Source of the DNA: JALYOC01 sp036675345
GTDB taxonomy: Bacteria > Myxococcota > Myxococcia > Myxococcales > Myxococcaceae
NCBI GenBank assembly: GCA_036675345.1
Contig: JAKFFE010000018.1
Location: 186,001 to 250,000 of the forward strand
Length of the DNA stretch: 64,000 nucleotides
Direction of reading: 5' to 3'
Shown here: in pieces, positions 40,859 to 49,194 of the stretch
Position numbering within the stretch: the stretch's first letter is position 1
How the letters are laid out: each line of letters starts with the position of its first letter
Position numbers and translations under genes: made by a program
The notes under the pieces: model-generated
What the model saw: only the letters and a program-made list of their open reading frames with translations
What the model was told of the DNA's origin: nothing
The model's database searches: none

Positions 40859-43800
40859 TTAGAACGACACGCGAGCGCCGAACCGGATCCCTCGGGGCGC
40901 CTGGTAGGCGGAGGTCCGGCCGTAGTTCGGGTTGACGATGACCGGGGTGCCGGTCACGGTGAGCAGGGTCTCCAGGTCCGCCTCGGTGCCATTGACGATC
41001 GGCCGGACGGTGGAGGTGGTGTAGCGCTGGTCCCGGCCAACTTCGCGCTGGAAGTTGAACAGGTTGAACACGTCGGCGCTCAGGGTGACCATGCTGTCCT
41101 TGGACAGCTTGTAGTTGAACGCCAGGTGCGAGTCGACGTTGTGCTGCCAGGGCAGCTCGCCGCCGCTGCCGCGCTGCAGCAGGAACACCTCGTCGTTGCC
41201 GTAGATCTCGTGGCGACCCAGCACGTTGAGCTTGGTGCCCGAGCGCGCGGTGTAGGTCAGACCGAGGTTGACGCTCATGTTCCCACCGAACACGAACTCC
41301 TTCGCGGCGAAGGCCTTGATGGAGTGGGTACGGTCGCCCGGGAGCGGACCGGACGCGTTGGTCAGGAGCGAGATCAGGTCGAAGGTGGCGTTGATGTTCG
41401 GGTCCAGCTGGCCCGTCTCCGGCCGGAACAGACCGGCGTAGTTACCCGTCAGCCGGGACCAGGTGTAGGAAACCTGAGCCAGCCAGAGGTCGGAGAAGTT
41501 CTTGTTCAGGTACACGGTGACCGCGTCGTAATCGCGGGTGGCGTCCGGGAAGGCCTCGCCGAGGGTGCCCGCGCGACCCGGGTTGGTCAGGATGTACGTG
41601 GCCGCCTCATCCAGCGAGACGTCCTCGATCACGTTGACCATGTAGCGCTTGGTGTAGGTCGCACCGGCACGGGCGTCCTGGAACACCTCGTACTCGCCGC
41701 CGACCACGATCTCATCCGACGACTGCGGAAGGATGTCGGGGTCCACCAGGGTCCGCTCATCGCCGAAGGCGATGATGTACTGGTTCGGGTCGTCCGGGTT
41801 CACCAGCGGCCCGAACAGCGTGTCCGGGTTGCGGCAGCCGTTGGTGGCCTGGTCCGGGTTGGTGGCATCACAGGTCGCCGCGTTCCGGATCAAGTAGTAC
41901 CCCGGCTCGCCGGCGGGGAAGCCACGGTCGATCATGTTCAACACCGCGTTCTCGTAGTAGCGCGCGTAGTTGGCGTACAGCTTCGACCGGCCGGAGCCAG
42001 TGAAGTCGTAGATCATACCGATGCGGGGCGAGATCTGGTTACCCAGGTTCAGGGCCACGCCGCCGCCATCCTGCATCATGGTCTGCGCATCGTAGCGCAC
42101 GCCCAGGTTCAGGGTGACCAGGTCCAGGAGGTTCCAGCTGTCCTGGATGAAGCCGCCGTAGGTGACGGAGGAGCTGACGCGACGGAGCGAGTCGAAGTAG
42201 TTGATCTCGTCCGGACCGGTCAGGATGCCGTAGCCACGGATCTCCTCGTACAGCGAGGGCCGCAGACGGTTGCCGGCACCGTTGGTCCGGTAGAACGTGT
42301 CACCCGTGTAGGCGCGGGTGGAGTCCATGGTGGTCCCTTCGATGTCGATACCCGCCTTGAGGACGTGGTGACCGGCCGCGTTCAGCAGGTAGGTCACGAT
42401 GCCCTTACCCTGGAAGCGGTTGTAGCCCTGGTCGGCGACGAAGCCCGAGCCGCCGGTGACGTAGCCGGTGGTGGGGCAGGCCGGGTAGGCCTCGGGGTTG
42501 TTCACGTTGGCACCGGTCGGCGCCAGGCTGGCGCGGCGATCGGAGCCACAGGCCAGCAGGGCCTCGGCGTTCAGGTTCTCGTAGAAGCCGAGAGGCCAGA
42601 AGCGGCCGGCGCCCGGCTGCACCCAGGAGACCTGGGGGATGCCGGCGAGACCGTCGTTGCTGCCGACTTCGCTGTTGTCGTAGGGGTTGTTCAAGCTGCG
42701 CTGGTTGTGGAAACCCAGGCTGACATCCAGGAGCAGCTTCTTGTCCATGAAGGACGAGGAGAGCTTACCGGACACGTCCAGCGAGTTGGAGAAGTAGCGG
42801 GTACCGATGGTCTCCACCGACCCGATGATGTTGCCGACCTCGGTCCCACCGGTGCGGGGATCGATGCCGAACTCATTGCTGCCACCAGACATGCTGGGGG
42901 TGCCGTACACGGAGAGGCTGACGTTGTGGTCCTGGTTGATCAGGTAGGTCAGCTTACCGATGTACTGGTAGGTGGACTGGTCCGCGAAGTACTCCTTGGT
43001 GTTGTTGTCGACCCGCTGGGTCAGGATCTGGCCATTGGCGTCGGTCTGGTAACCGATCCCGTTGGTGTTGGTGACGCGGGCCTGCAGGGTCCGGGTGAGC
43101 AGATTCCGGGTGTAGGAGGGAGCGAAGCCGGCGAAGAACCACAGCTTGTCCTTCATGATCGGACCGCCGACCTCGAAGCCGAAGTCGCCCAGGTTCCACA
43201 GGCGCTCGTCGGTGTTGATGGTCTGGGCCGCACGCTGCACGACGCGACCGCAGTTGAAGTTGGTGGCCCAACCGCCGTTGTCCGCGCAGTTGTTGAAGTC
43301 GCCCTGGGTCACGCCCGGGGTGATGTTACCGAACACGGAGCCGTGGAACTCGTTGGAGCCCGACTTGGTGACCACGGACATCACGCCGCCGGTGGCCCGG
43401 CCGTACTCGGGCAGGTAACCGCCGGAGATGACGTTGACCTCGGACACGAAGTCCACGGTCAGCGGGGTGGCGTTGATGCCGAAGCCAGGGTCGTTCACCG
43501 ACACGCCGTCGATGAGGTACTGGTTCTCAGGAGAGGTGGTACCGTTGATGGACACGCCGTAGGCGTCAGAGTGCGCGCCCGGAGCAACCGTGGCCAGCGC
43601 CTCGAACGACCGCGCCGCGCCACCGCGACCACCCGGGTTCACCACCGCGATGTTCCGGATGAAGTCGGAGCTCACGTTGATACCGGTGGTGGTGGAACCG
43701 ACGTCGATGGTCGGCGGACGGCCGACGACCACGATGTCCTCCTGGATCGAGTCCGGGAGCAGGTCGATGTTCACCCGGACGGTGACGTCCTGGCGGATGG

Positions 43801-44104
43801 TGATGCCATCACGAGCGAAGGGCCGGTAGGACTCCTTCTCGTAACGGACGGTGTAGACACCGGAAGGCAGCTGCGGGATGCGGTACACGCCGGAGGCGTC
43901 GGTGACGACGACCTGCTCGCCCTGCATCTGCGGAGAGGTCGCGGTGACAACAACGTCAGCGACCGGGTTTTTGGTTGAGGCATCGACCACCGTACCGGTG
44001 ATCACTGCCGAGCCCTGCGCGAAGACCGGAGTAGCCACGAGGCCACCCGCGATCACCAAAGCTCCGGTTACCCGAAGCACTGCACTACGTTTGGTTGAAC
44101 TCAC
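40859..44104 (-). CDS. Oar-like TonB-dependent outer-membrane receptor
   Basis: 1081 aa from the GTG at 44104, supported by GGAGGGG six bases upstream; a TTG at 44119 lacks such support. A signal peptide (to FAQG) precedes a carboxypeptidase-regulatory-like beta domain (about 30-100, GTVVDASTKNPVADVVV, ASGVYRIPQLPSGVYTV), then a TonB-box/plug region (about 120-260: GINVSSDFIRNI, NQYLIDGVSVNDPGFG, GRATGGVMSVVTKSGSNEFHG). A long beta-barrel follows, ending in FGARVSF with the aromatic C-terminus used in outer-membrane insertion. This is the OAR type found in myxobacteria. The ligand is unknown. Energy would come from the divergent TonB system. Confidence 0.93.
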   Translation of the reverse strand: MSSTKRSAVLRVTGALVIAGGLVATPVFAQGSAVITGTVVDASTKNPVADVVVTATSPQMQGEQVVVTDASGVYRIPQLPSGVYTVRYEKESYRPFARDGITIRQDVTVRVNIDLLPDSIQEDIVVVGRPPTIDVGSTTTGINVSSDFIRNIAVVNPGGRGGAARSFEALATVAPGAHSDAYGVSINGTTSPENQYLIDGVSVNDPGFGINATPLTVDFVSEVNVISGGYLPEYGRATGGVMSVVTKSGSNEFHGSVFGNITPGVTQGDFNNCADNGGWATNFNCGRVVQRAAQTINTDERLWNLGDFGFEVGGPIMKDKLWFFAGFAPSYTRNLLTRTLQARVTNTNGIGYQTDANGQILTQRVDNNTKEYFADQSTYQYIGKLTYLINQDHNVSLSVYGTPSMSGGSNEFGIDPRTGGTEVGNIIGSVETIGTRYFSNSLDVSGKLSSSFMDKKLLLDVSLGFHNQRSLNNPYDNSEVGSNDGLAGIPQVSWVQPGAGRFWPLGFYENLNAEALLACGSDRRASLAPTGANVNNPEAYPACPTTGYVTGGSGFVADQGYNRFQGKGIVTYLLNAAGHHVLKAGIDIEGTTMDSTRAYTGDTFYRTNGAGNRLRPSLYEEIRGYGILTGPDEINYFDSLRRVSSSVTYGGFIQDSWNLLDLVTLNLGVRYDAQTMMQDGGGVALNLGNQISPRIGMIYDFTGSGRSKLYANYARYYENAVLNMIDRGFPAGEPGYYLIRNAATCDATNPDQATNGCRNPDTLFGPLVNPDDPNQYIIAFGDERTLVDPDILPQSSDEIVVGGEYEVFQDARAGATYTKRYMVNVIEDVSLDEAATYILTNPGRAGTLGEAFPDATRDYDAVTVYLNKNFSDLWLAQVSYTWSRLTGNYAGLFRPETGQLDPNINATFDLISLLTNASGPLPGDRTHSIKAFAAKEFVFGGNMSVNLGLTYTARSGTKLNVLGRHEIYGNDEVFLLQRGSGGELPWQHNVDSHLAFNYKLSKDSMVTLSADVFNLFNFQREVGRDQRYTTSTVRPIVNGTEADLETLLTVTGTPVIVNPNYGRTSAYQAPRGIRFGARVSF

Positions 44105-44149
44105 CGTGAACCCCTCCAAGGTGGGCGGTAAAGGTCAGAATGGCCGCGA

Positions 44150-44177
44150 ACCATACTCGCGAACTACAGGCTGTCAA
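44150..44177 (-). promoter_or_regulatory. Sigma-70-like promoter of the receptor gene
   Basis: On the minus strand TTGACA (44177-44172), 16 bases, TATGGT (44155-44150). The start codon at 44104 is about 40 bp past the expected start site. This is the strongest consensus match in the window. Confidence 0.75.
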
Positions 44178-44654
44178 TAGGACTTTGCATAATGACCACG
44201 AAGGTGTTGCGGGGATCTTGCGCCGCGCGGATCACCGCTTCTCCCTCTGGGAATCGGGCCCCGGGTCGGCGGAGCGCGTAACCTCGTTGAGACAGGGAAC
44301 CTGCAACAGGTGCAACCCAAGTTTCTTGACACGTCATCGGCTGTGACATGGGGCCGGCTTCCGGACCGCACTTCGGATCAGCGCCTGGGGGTCGATCGGG
44401 GGCGCGCCAGCGACGTCGGCGCGGGATCGACGCACCGGCGGTGCGGGCGGGGGGATCGGCGCGGGGACGGCGAACTGAGTTCCGCCGCGTCCGCGCCACC
44501 GAGCGGGGAGGGTCGGCTGATGGTTCCGCCGCGTCCGCGCCACCGCGAGCGATGGAGACCGATCACTCACTCCGCGATCGGGGATCTCCGGAGTTTGCAT
44601 TTCGTGGCTATATAATGGTGCGGGGACAGCGGGTGCGTTTCTCGCGGCTGTGAC
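44178..44654. other. Spacer between receptor and tonB genes
   Basis: No gene seen. It holds a 44-bp-period direct repeat (44479-44545), a TATAAT at 44611-44616 without a good -35 box, and runs of G and C in the middle (44390-44470). Both receptor and tonB promoters lie at its edges. Confidence 0.6.
44479..44545. repeat. 23-bp direct repeat spaced 44 bp
   Basis: GTTCCGCCGCGTCCGCGCCA, plus CCG, occurs at 44479-44501 and again at 44523-44545, exactly 44 bp apart, about four helical turns. It could be a two-site operator or a chance duplication. Confidence 0.65.
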
Positions 44655-44682
44655 TTGAACCCTCCTGCTAAATCTGTATGTT
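44655..44682 (+). promoter_or_regulatory. Sigma-70-like promoter for tonB
   Basis: TTGAAC (44655-44660), 16 bases, TATGTT (44677-44682); the tonB ATG at 44750 lies about 60 bp beyond the expected start site. Confidence 0.5.
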
Positions 44683-44749
44683 GCGCGCCCCTCGGAACAG
44701 TCCGCCCCCGGCGGGCGTTTCACCACGATCACCAAGGGGATCGTCGAAC

Positions 44750-45490
44750 ATGTTCGATTCAGTTCTGGGGCGTGGCAACGCGCCCAAGCCGAAGACGGGG
44801 ATGGGAGCAGTCATCTCCGTCCTCCTGCACGTCGCCATCATTGGCGGTGCGATGTTGATCTCCAGCGGCGCATTGGAGAGCGAGAGCGAGGACGACGCCG
44901 AGGTGACGTTCTTCGCGGCGCCTCCGCCGCCGCCTCCTCCCCCGCCGCCGCCCAAGCGTTCCTCCACCAAGAAGGTGGAGAAGAAGATCAAGCGTCCGGA
45001 CGTGATCACCCAGCCGAAGGAGATCCCGATCGAGAAGCCGCCCGAGGTGGAGCCGGCCCCCGAGGAGGAGGAGTCTTCCGAAGAGGAGGAGGACGAGGGC
45101 GTGGAGGGTGGAGTGGAGGGCGGCGTGGTGGGCGGCGTCGTCGGCGGTGTGGTGGGTGGGGTGATCGGTGGTCAGCTGGGTGGCCAGCTGGGCAGCGAGG
45201 TGCTCCCGTTCGGCGAGGGGATGACCCGCCCCGAGCGCACCGAGGGTCCCGCCTCTCCGCAGTACACGCGGGAGGCGCTGGAGGCCCGGGTCCAGGGTCT
45301 GATGATCGTCAAGTGCGTGGTGCAGCTGTCCGGGAAGCTGGACAACTGCCGGATCATCAAGCCGCTGCCGCACATGGAAAACGCGGTGCTGCAGTGGCTG
45401 AAGACCACCAAGTACCGTCCGGCTTCCTTCCAGGGCCGCCCGGTGGCGGTGGACTACGTCTTCAACATCCGGCTGGTTCTCCCCCGCTAG
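44750..45490 (+). CDS. tonB: Energy transducer TonB
   Basis: 246 aa from the ATG at 44750, preceded by AAGGGGA. The N-terminal inner-membrane anchor (about residues 19-39) is followed by poly-Pro (58-68), a Lys/Pro and acidic spacer, and a Gly-rich stretch 117-148 of GGVV- and GGQL-like repeats. The C-terminal domain (from about 165: YTREALEARVQGLMIVKCVVQLSGKLDNCRII, then VDYVFNIRLVLPR) is TonB-type. It transmits the proton-motive energy harvested by ExbB/ExbD to outer-membrane receptors. A Gly-rich middle region is common in myxobacterial TonB. It heads an operon with exbB and two exbD genes. Confidence 0.9.
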   Translation: MFDSVLGRGNAPKPKTGMGAVISVLLHVAIIGGAMLISSGALESESEDDAEVTFFAAPPPPPPPPPPPKRSSTKKVEKKIKRPDVITQPKEIPIEKPPEVEPAPEEEESSEEEEDEGVEGGVEGGVVGGVVGGVVGGVIGGQLGGQLGSEVLPFGEGMTRPERTEGPASPQYTREALEARVQGLMIVKCVVQLSGKLDNCRIIKPLPHMENAVLQWLKTTKYRPASFQGRPVAVDYVFNIRLVLPR

Positions 45491-45634
45491 TTCCGGGTGG
45501 AGAGGCAGCGTTTCATCTGTTGCACAGTCATTGACTCCGGGGACGACATCGGATTGAAGGCCGATCCGTCCGTCCGACCCGGAGCTGTTTGAACCGGATT
45601 TCCAGCATCGCGCATGGAGGCGCGTCTACCCGTC

Positions 45635-46324
45635 ATGGACTTTACGATCGCAGGGCTGTGGCACCACATGGGCATGTTCGCCCGGATCATCGTTATCGTG
45701 ATGGCGATCATGTCCATCTCGTCCCTCGTCGTGATGGCGGAGCGCCTGGTGGTGTTCCGCAAGTCGCGCCGCGATTCGCGCCTCTTCGCTGAGAAGATGG
45801 GTGCGATCCTCGCCAAGGGCGACCTGAACACCGCCGCCAACACCAACCTGGGCAAGAACGTCGGCCACCTGGGCCGCGTGATCGGCGCCGGGCTGATGGC
45901 CTACCGGCTGTCCCCCACCAACAACCGCGACGTGGCGGTGGAGTCGGTGGCGCGGGCGCTGGAGCGCCAGGCGCAGCGCGAGGTGCAGAGCCTGAAGCGT
46001 GGGCTGGGAATGCTGGCCACCATCGGTTCCACCGCGCCGTTCGTCGGTCTGCTGGGAACCACCATGGGCATCGTGACCGCCTTCCAGCTGATGGCCGCCT
46101 CCGGCTCCGGCGGTCTGGGCACCATCTCCGCCGGTATCGCCGAGGCGCTGGTGACCACCGCCTTCGGTCTGCTGGTCGCCATCCCCGCGGTGGCCGCCTA
46201 CAACTTCCTCCAGGGCTGGGTGGATGCCCGCGCGGTGGACATCTCCGAGAGCTCCAACGAGTTCCTGGACGTGGTCGCCAAGCAGCTGGGCGGACACGCG
46301 CAGGTCGTCCACCCGCCGCAGTAG
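45635..46324 (+). CDS. exbB: ExbB/TolQ-family proton channel protein
   Basis: 229 aa from the ATG at 45635 (MDFTIAGLW); an ATG at 45614 adds seven residues. GGAGG at 45616-45620 is the nearest ribosome-binding site. Three membrane segments and the family motif GLLGTTMGIVTAFQLM, with a later ALVTTAFGLLVAIPAVAAYN, are typical of the ExbB/TolQ/MotA family. It forms the inner-membrane proton channel with ExbD. The order tonB-exbB-exbD-exbD makes TonB energisation more likely than the Tol system. Confidence 0.93.
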   Translation: MDFTIAGLWHHMGMFARIIVIVMAIMSISSLVVMAERLVVFRKSRRDSRLFAEKMGAILAKGDLNTAANTNLGKNVGHLGRVIGAGLMAYRLSPTNNRDVAVESVARALERQAQREVQSLKRGLGMLATIGSTAPFVGLLGTTMGIVTAFQLMAASGSGGLGTISAGIAEALVTTAFGLLVAIPAVAAYNFLQGWVDARAVDISESSNEFLDVVAKQLGGHAQVVHPPQ

Positions 46325-46363
46325 TCATCCGTAGCGCCGCGCCGAACCTCAGGAGAGCTACCG

Positions 46364-46783
46364 ATGGGAATGGGTGGAGGCAGTAAGCCGGGAAGCGTCA
46401 AGAACGACATCAACGTCACGCCGATGGTCGACATCGTGCTGGTGTTGTTGATCATCTTCATGGTCATCACGCCCATGCTCCAGAGCGGCAAGGACGTCAC
46501 CCTGCCGAAGGCGTCCAAGCAGGAGAAGGAGGACAACAAGAAGGGTCCAGACCCCTTGATCCTCTCGGTGACTCCGGACAAGCAGATCTACGTGGAGCAG
46601 GACGCGTACGACGAGACCAATCTGGAGACCCGCCTGGCCACCGAGTTCGGCAAGGACCCGGGCCGCAAGATCCTGCTCAAGGGTGACACCACCCTCACCT
46701 TCGCCGACGTGCGCAAGGTGATGCAGATCGCCAAGAAGGCCGGCGCCAAGGGCATTGCCCTGGGCGTCGAGGAGGAGAAGTAG
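46364..46783 (+). CDS. exbD: ExbD/TolR-family protein 1
   Basis: 139 aa, with one membrane segment (about 20-38) bearing the conserved Asp in NVTPMVDIVLVLLIIFMV. A periplasmic domain follows (ILLKGDTTLTFADVRKVMQIAKKAGAKGIALG). It is 39 bp after exbB and 2 bp before the second exbD. Confidence 0.93.
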   Translation: MGMGGGSKPGSVKNDINVTPMVDIVLVLLIIFMVITPMLQSGKDVTLPKASKQEKEDNKKGPDPLILSVTPDKQIYVEQDAYDETNLETRLATEFGKDPGRKILLKGDTTLTFADVRKVMQIAKKAGAKGIALGVEEEK

Positions 46784-46785
46784 CC

Positions 46786-47289
46786 ATGGCCAGCAAGCAG
46801 AAGCGGATGACGGTGAACTCGGGCACCCAGCCCAACTCCGACATCAACATGACCCCCATGGTGGACATCGTCCTGGTGCTCCTGATCATCTTCATGGTGG
46901 TGACCCCACTGCTGGAGAAGGACATCGACGTCGCCATTCCGGACACCGAGCAGCCGGAGGAGATCATCGACGTCCCGCCCGATCAGCTGGTGGTGGGGAT
47001 CACCGCCGACGGACAGCTGGCGATCAATCTGGAGAAGGTCTCCGACGAGGAGTACCTGACCAAGCTGAAGCGGATGGTGGCGGCCAAGCCGGCGGATCAG
47101 AAGCTGGTGTTCTTCATGCCGGACGAGAAGGTGAACTACGGCCGGCTGGTGGCTGCGCTGGACGGAGCGCGGCTGGCGGGCGCCAAGACCCTGGGGATGA
47201 TGACCGAGATCCCCGAGGGCGGGCTGCAGCAGGCCGCTCCGGCGGATCCCAATGCTCCGCCTCCCCCGGCACCTCCTCCGGGCGGCTAG
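46786..47289 (+). CDS. exbD: ExbD/TolR-family protein 2
   Basis: 167 aa, with the same N-terminal pattern NMTPMVDIVLVLLIIFMVVTP and a related periplasmic domain (KLVFFMPDEKVNYGRLVAALDGARLAGAKTLGM). A Pro-rich tail (about the last 15 residues) is added. It is a tandem paralogue of the first exbD. Two different ExbD subunits next to one ExbB are common in myxobacteria and may form a mixed complex. Confidence 0.93.
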   Translation: MASKQKRMTVNSGTQPNSDINMTPMVDIVLVLLIIFMVVTPLLEKDIDVAIPDTEQPEEIIDVPPDQLVVGITADGQLAINLEKVSDEEYLTKLKRMVAAKPADQKLVFFMPDEKVNYGRLVAALDGARLAGAKTLGMMTEIPEGGLQQAAPADPNAPPPPAPPPGG

Positions 47290-47313
47290 CGCCTCTCCAG
47301 GACGTTTTTCCAG

Positions 47314-47351
47314 GCGCCTCCTCCCGTCCAGGGTGGGGGCGCTTTCTTTTT
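47314..47351 (+). terminator. Intrinsic terminator of tonB-exbBDD
   Basis: GCGCCTCCTCCC, loop GTCCA, GGGTGGGGGCGC (47314-47342): a 12-bp stem with a G-U pair and a mismatch, then TTTCTTTTT. Confidence 0.85.
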
Positions 47352-47538
47352 CGCTCCAGCGGGCTGCCAGGGCCCTCTCCTCCGGGCGTTCTCATCCGGC
47401 GAGAGGGGCGGTGGAGCACCGGCGCCGCTCCGCGGGCCGGGATGCAATCCGGGCCCCGGCACGGGTTCCGGTCTCCGGCGCGCTCCCAGGGGTGGACGGC
47501 ACACCGGTTGCTCAGCGGTCCGGCAAGGCGGGTGACCG

Positions 47539-49194
47539 ATGCTGGCGCGAGTGGCGACCGGGACTCTGGTGGGGGTGGACGCGGTGCGGGTCGACGTGGA
47601 GGTCGACATGGCGCTGGGCCTTCCCTACTTCAACGTGGTGGGCCTTCCGGACGGGGCGGCCAAGGAGAGCAAGGTCCGGGTGATCTCGGCGATCAAGAAC
47701 AGCGACTACGAACTGCCCCAGAAGCGGGTGACCGTGAACCTGGCCCCGGCCGACCTGCGCAAGGACGGGGCGGCCTTCGAGCTGCCGATTGCCCTGGGGG
47801 TGCTGGCCGCGGCCCGGGCCATCGATCCCGCCGCCCTGGAGCCCTACTTCTTTGCCGGGGAGCTGTCCCTGGATGGCTATCTGAAGAAGGGCCGGGGGGT
47901 GCTGCCGCTGGCGCTGGCGGCCCGGGCGCATGGGGCCCGGGGGGTGGTGGTGCCGGCGGCCAACGTGGCGGAGGCCGCGCTGGTGGAGGGGATCGAGGTG
48001 ATCGGGGTGGCGCACCTCAAGGAGGCGGTGGAGCACATCACCGGCGAGCGGCCGATTGCCCCCTGGCGCCCGGACGCCTCCGCTCCCCTGCCCCTCCCCG
48101 CCTCCGGGGAGATGGACTTCTCCGAGGTCCGCGGCCAGGGGGACGTCAAGCAGGTGCTGGAGGTGGCGGCCGCGGGATCGCACAACCTTTTGATGTGCGG
48201 TCCGCCCGGGTCGGGAAAGACGATGCTGGCCCGCCGGCTGCCCGGGATCCTCCCCCCGCTGGGGTTCGACGAGGCGCTGGAGGTGACCAAGATCTACTCG
48301 GCGATGGGGCTGTTGCGGGAGGGCCAGGGGCTGATCCGCGAGCGGCCGTTCCGATCCCCGCACCACACCATCTCCGACGCCGGGCTGGTGGGAGGCGGTC
48401 CCCACGTGCGCCCCGGGGAGCTGTCGCTGGCGCACCGGGGGGTGCTGTTCCTGGATGAGCTGCCGGAGTTCCGCAAGAACGTGCTGGAGGTGCTGCGCCA
48501 GCCGCTGGAGGAGGCCCGGGTCCACCTGGCCCGCGCCAACCAGAGCATCGTCTACCCCTGCCAGGTGATGCTGGTCTCGGCGATGAACCCCTGCCCCTGC
48601 GGCTGGCTGGGGGTTCCGGGGCGGGTGTGCTCCTGCATCGAGTTCCGGATCACCGAGTACCGCAACCGGATCAGCGGCCCGTTGCTGGACCGGATCGACA
48701 TCAACGTGGAGGTGGCCCAGGTGGATCCGGCCAAGGTGGTGGCGCTGGACGGCAAGGAGCGGCCCTCCAGCTACTACCGGGCCCGGGTGGAGGAGGCCCG
48801 CGAGCGCCAGGCCCATCGGTTCCGCAAGGAGCCGGGGGTGCTGTGCAACGCCCACATCCCGCCGGGAAAGCTGGCGCGCTACTGCGTGGCCACCGCCCAG
48901 GCCACCCGGGTGCTGGCCCAGGCGATCGAGAAGTACGGGTTCTCCGCCCGCGCCCATGACCGGATCCTCAAGCTGGCCCGCACCCGGGCGGACCTGATGG
49001 GCCATTCGGTGATCGACGCCGAGGACCTGAACTTCGCCCTCCACCTGCGCTGCATGGACCGGAAGAACTGGCTGCAGAACCAGCTGGGGCAGTCCCGGCC
49101 CTCGGTCCGCGATCCGGACCGGGTGCAGGGACTGCGCGAGCCCCCGGTGGACTCCATCCGCTCCGCGCCCCCGGAGCCCGCCCCGCAACCCTAG
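47539..49194 (+). CDS. comM: ComM/YifB-family AAA+ protein (Mg chelatase-like)
   Basis: 551 aa from the ATG at 47539. The N-terminal Lon-protease-like fold (GLPYFNVVGLPDGAAKESKVRV, DLPIALG-like section) precedes the AAA+ domain with Walker A GPPGSGKT and Walker B LFLDELPEF. The C-terminal Mg-chelatase-like part is typical (CPCGWLGVPGRVCSC, ISGPLLDRIDI, and RAHDRILKLARTRADL). ComM helicases promote branch migration in natural transformation in some species; whether this organism is transformable cannot be told here. The stop shares CTAG with the convergent gene. Confidence 0.92.
   Translation: MLARVATGTLVGVDAVRVDVEVDMALGLPYFNVVGLPDGAAKESKVRVISAIKNSDYELPQKRVTVNLAPADLRKDGAAFELPIALGVLAAARAIDPAALEPYFFAGELSLDGYLKKGRGVLPLALAARAHGARGVVVPAANVAEAALVEGIEVIGVAHLKEAVEHITGERPIAPWRPDASAPLPLPASGEMDFSEVRGQGDVKQVLEVAAAGSHNLLMCGPPGSGKTMLARRLPGILPPLGFDEALEVTKIYSAMGLLREGQGLIRERPFRSPHHTISDAGLVGGGPHVRPGELSLAHRGVLFLDELPEFRKNVLEVLRQPLEEARVHLARANQSIVYPCQVMLVSAMNPCPCGWLGVPGRVCSCIEFRITEYRNRISGPLLDRIDINVEVAQVDPAKVVALDGKERPSSYYRARVEEARERQAHRFRKEPGVLCNAHIPPGKLARYCVATAQATRVLAQAIEKYGFSARAHDRILKLARTRADLMGHSVIDAEDLNFALHLRCMDRKNWLQNQLGQSRPSVRDPDRVQGLREPPVDSIRSAPPEPAPQP

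Noticed and set aside
44611..44616. TATAAT box in the receptor/tonB spacer as the main tonB promoter
   Set aside because: No acceptable -35 box 16-18 bases before it; the TTGAAC/TATGTT pair nearer the gene is the better candidate, though the TATAAT could be used with an activator.
44938..44982. Poly-proline stretch in TonB as a sequencing artefact
   Set aside because: A run of prolines is a normal feature of TonB proteins; the frame continues with the expected domains on both sides.
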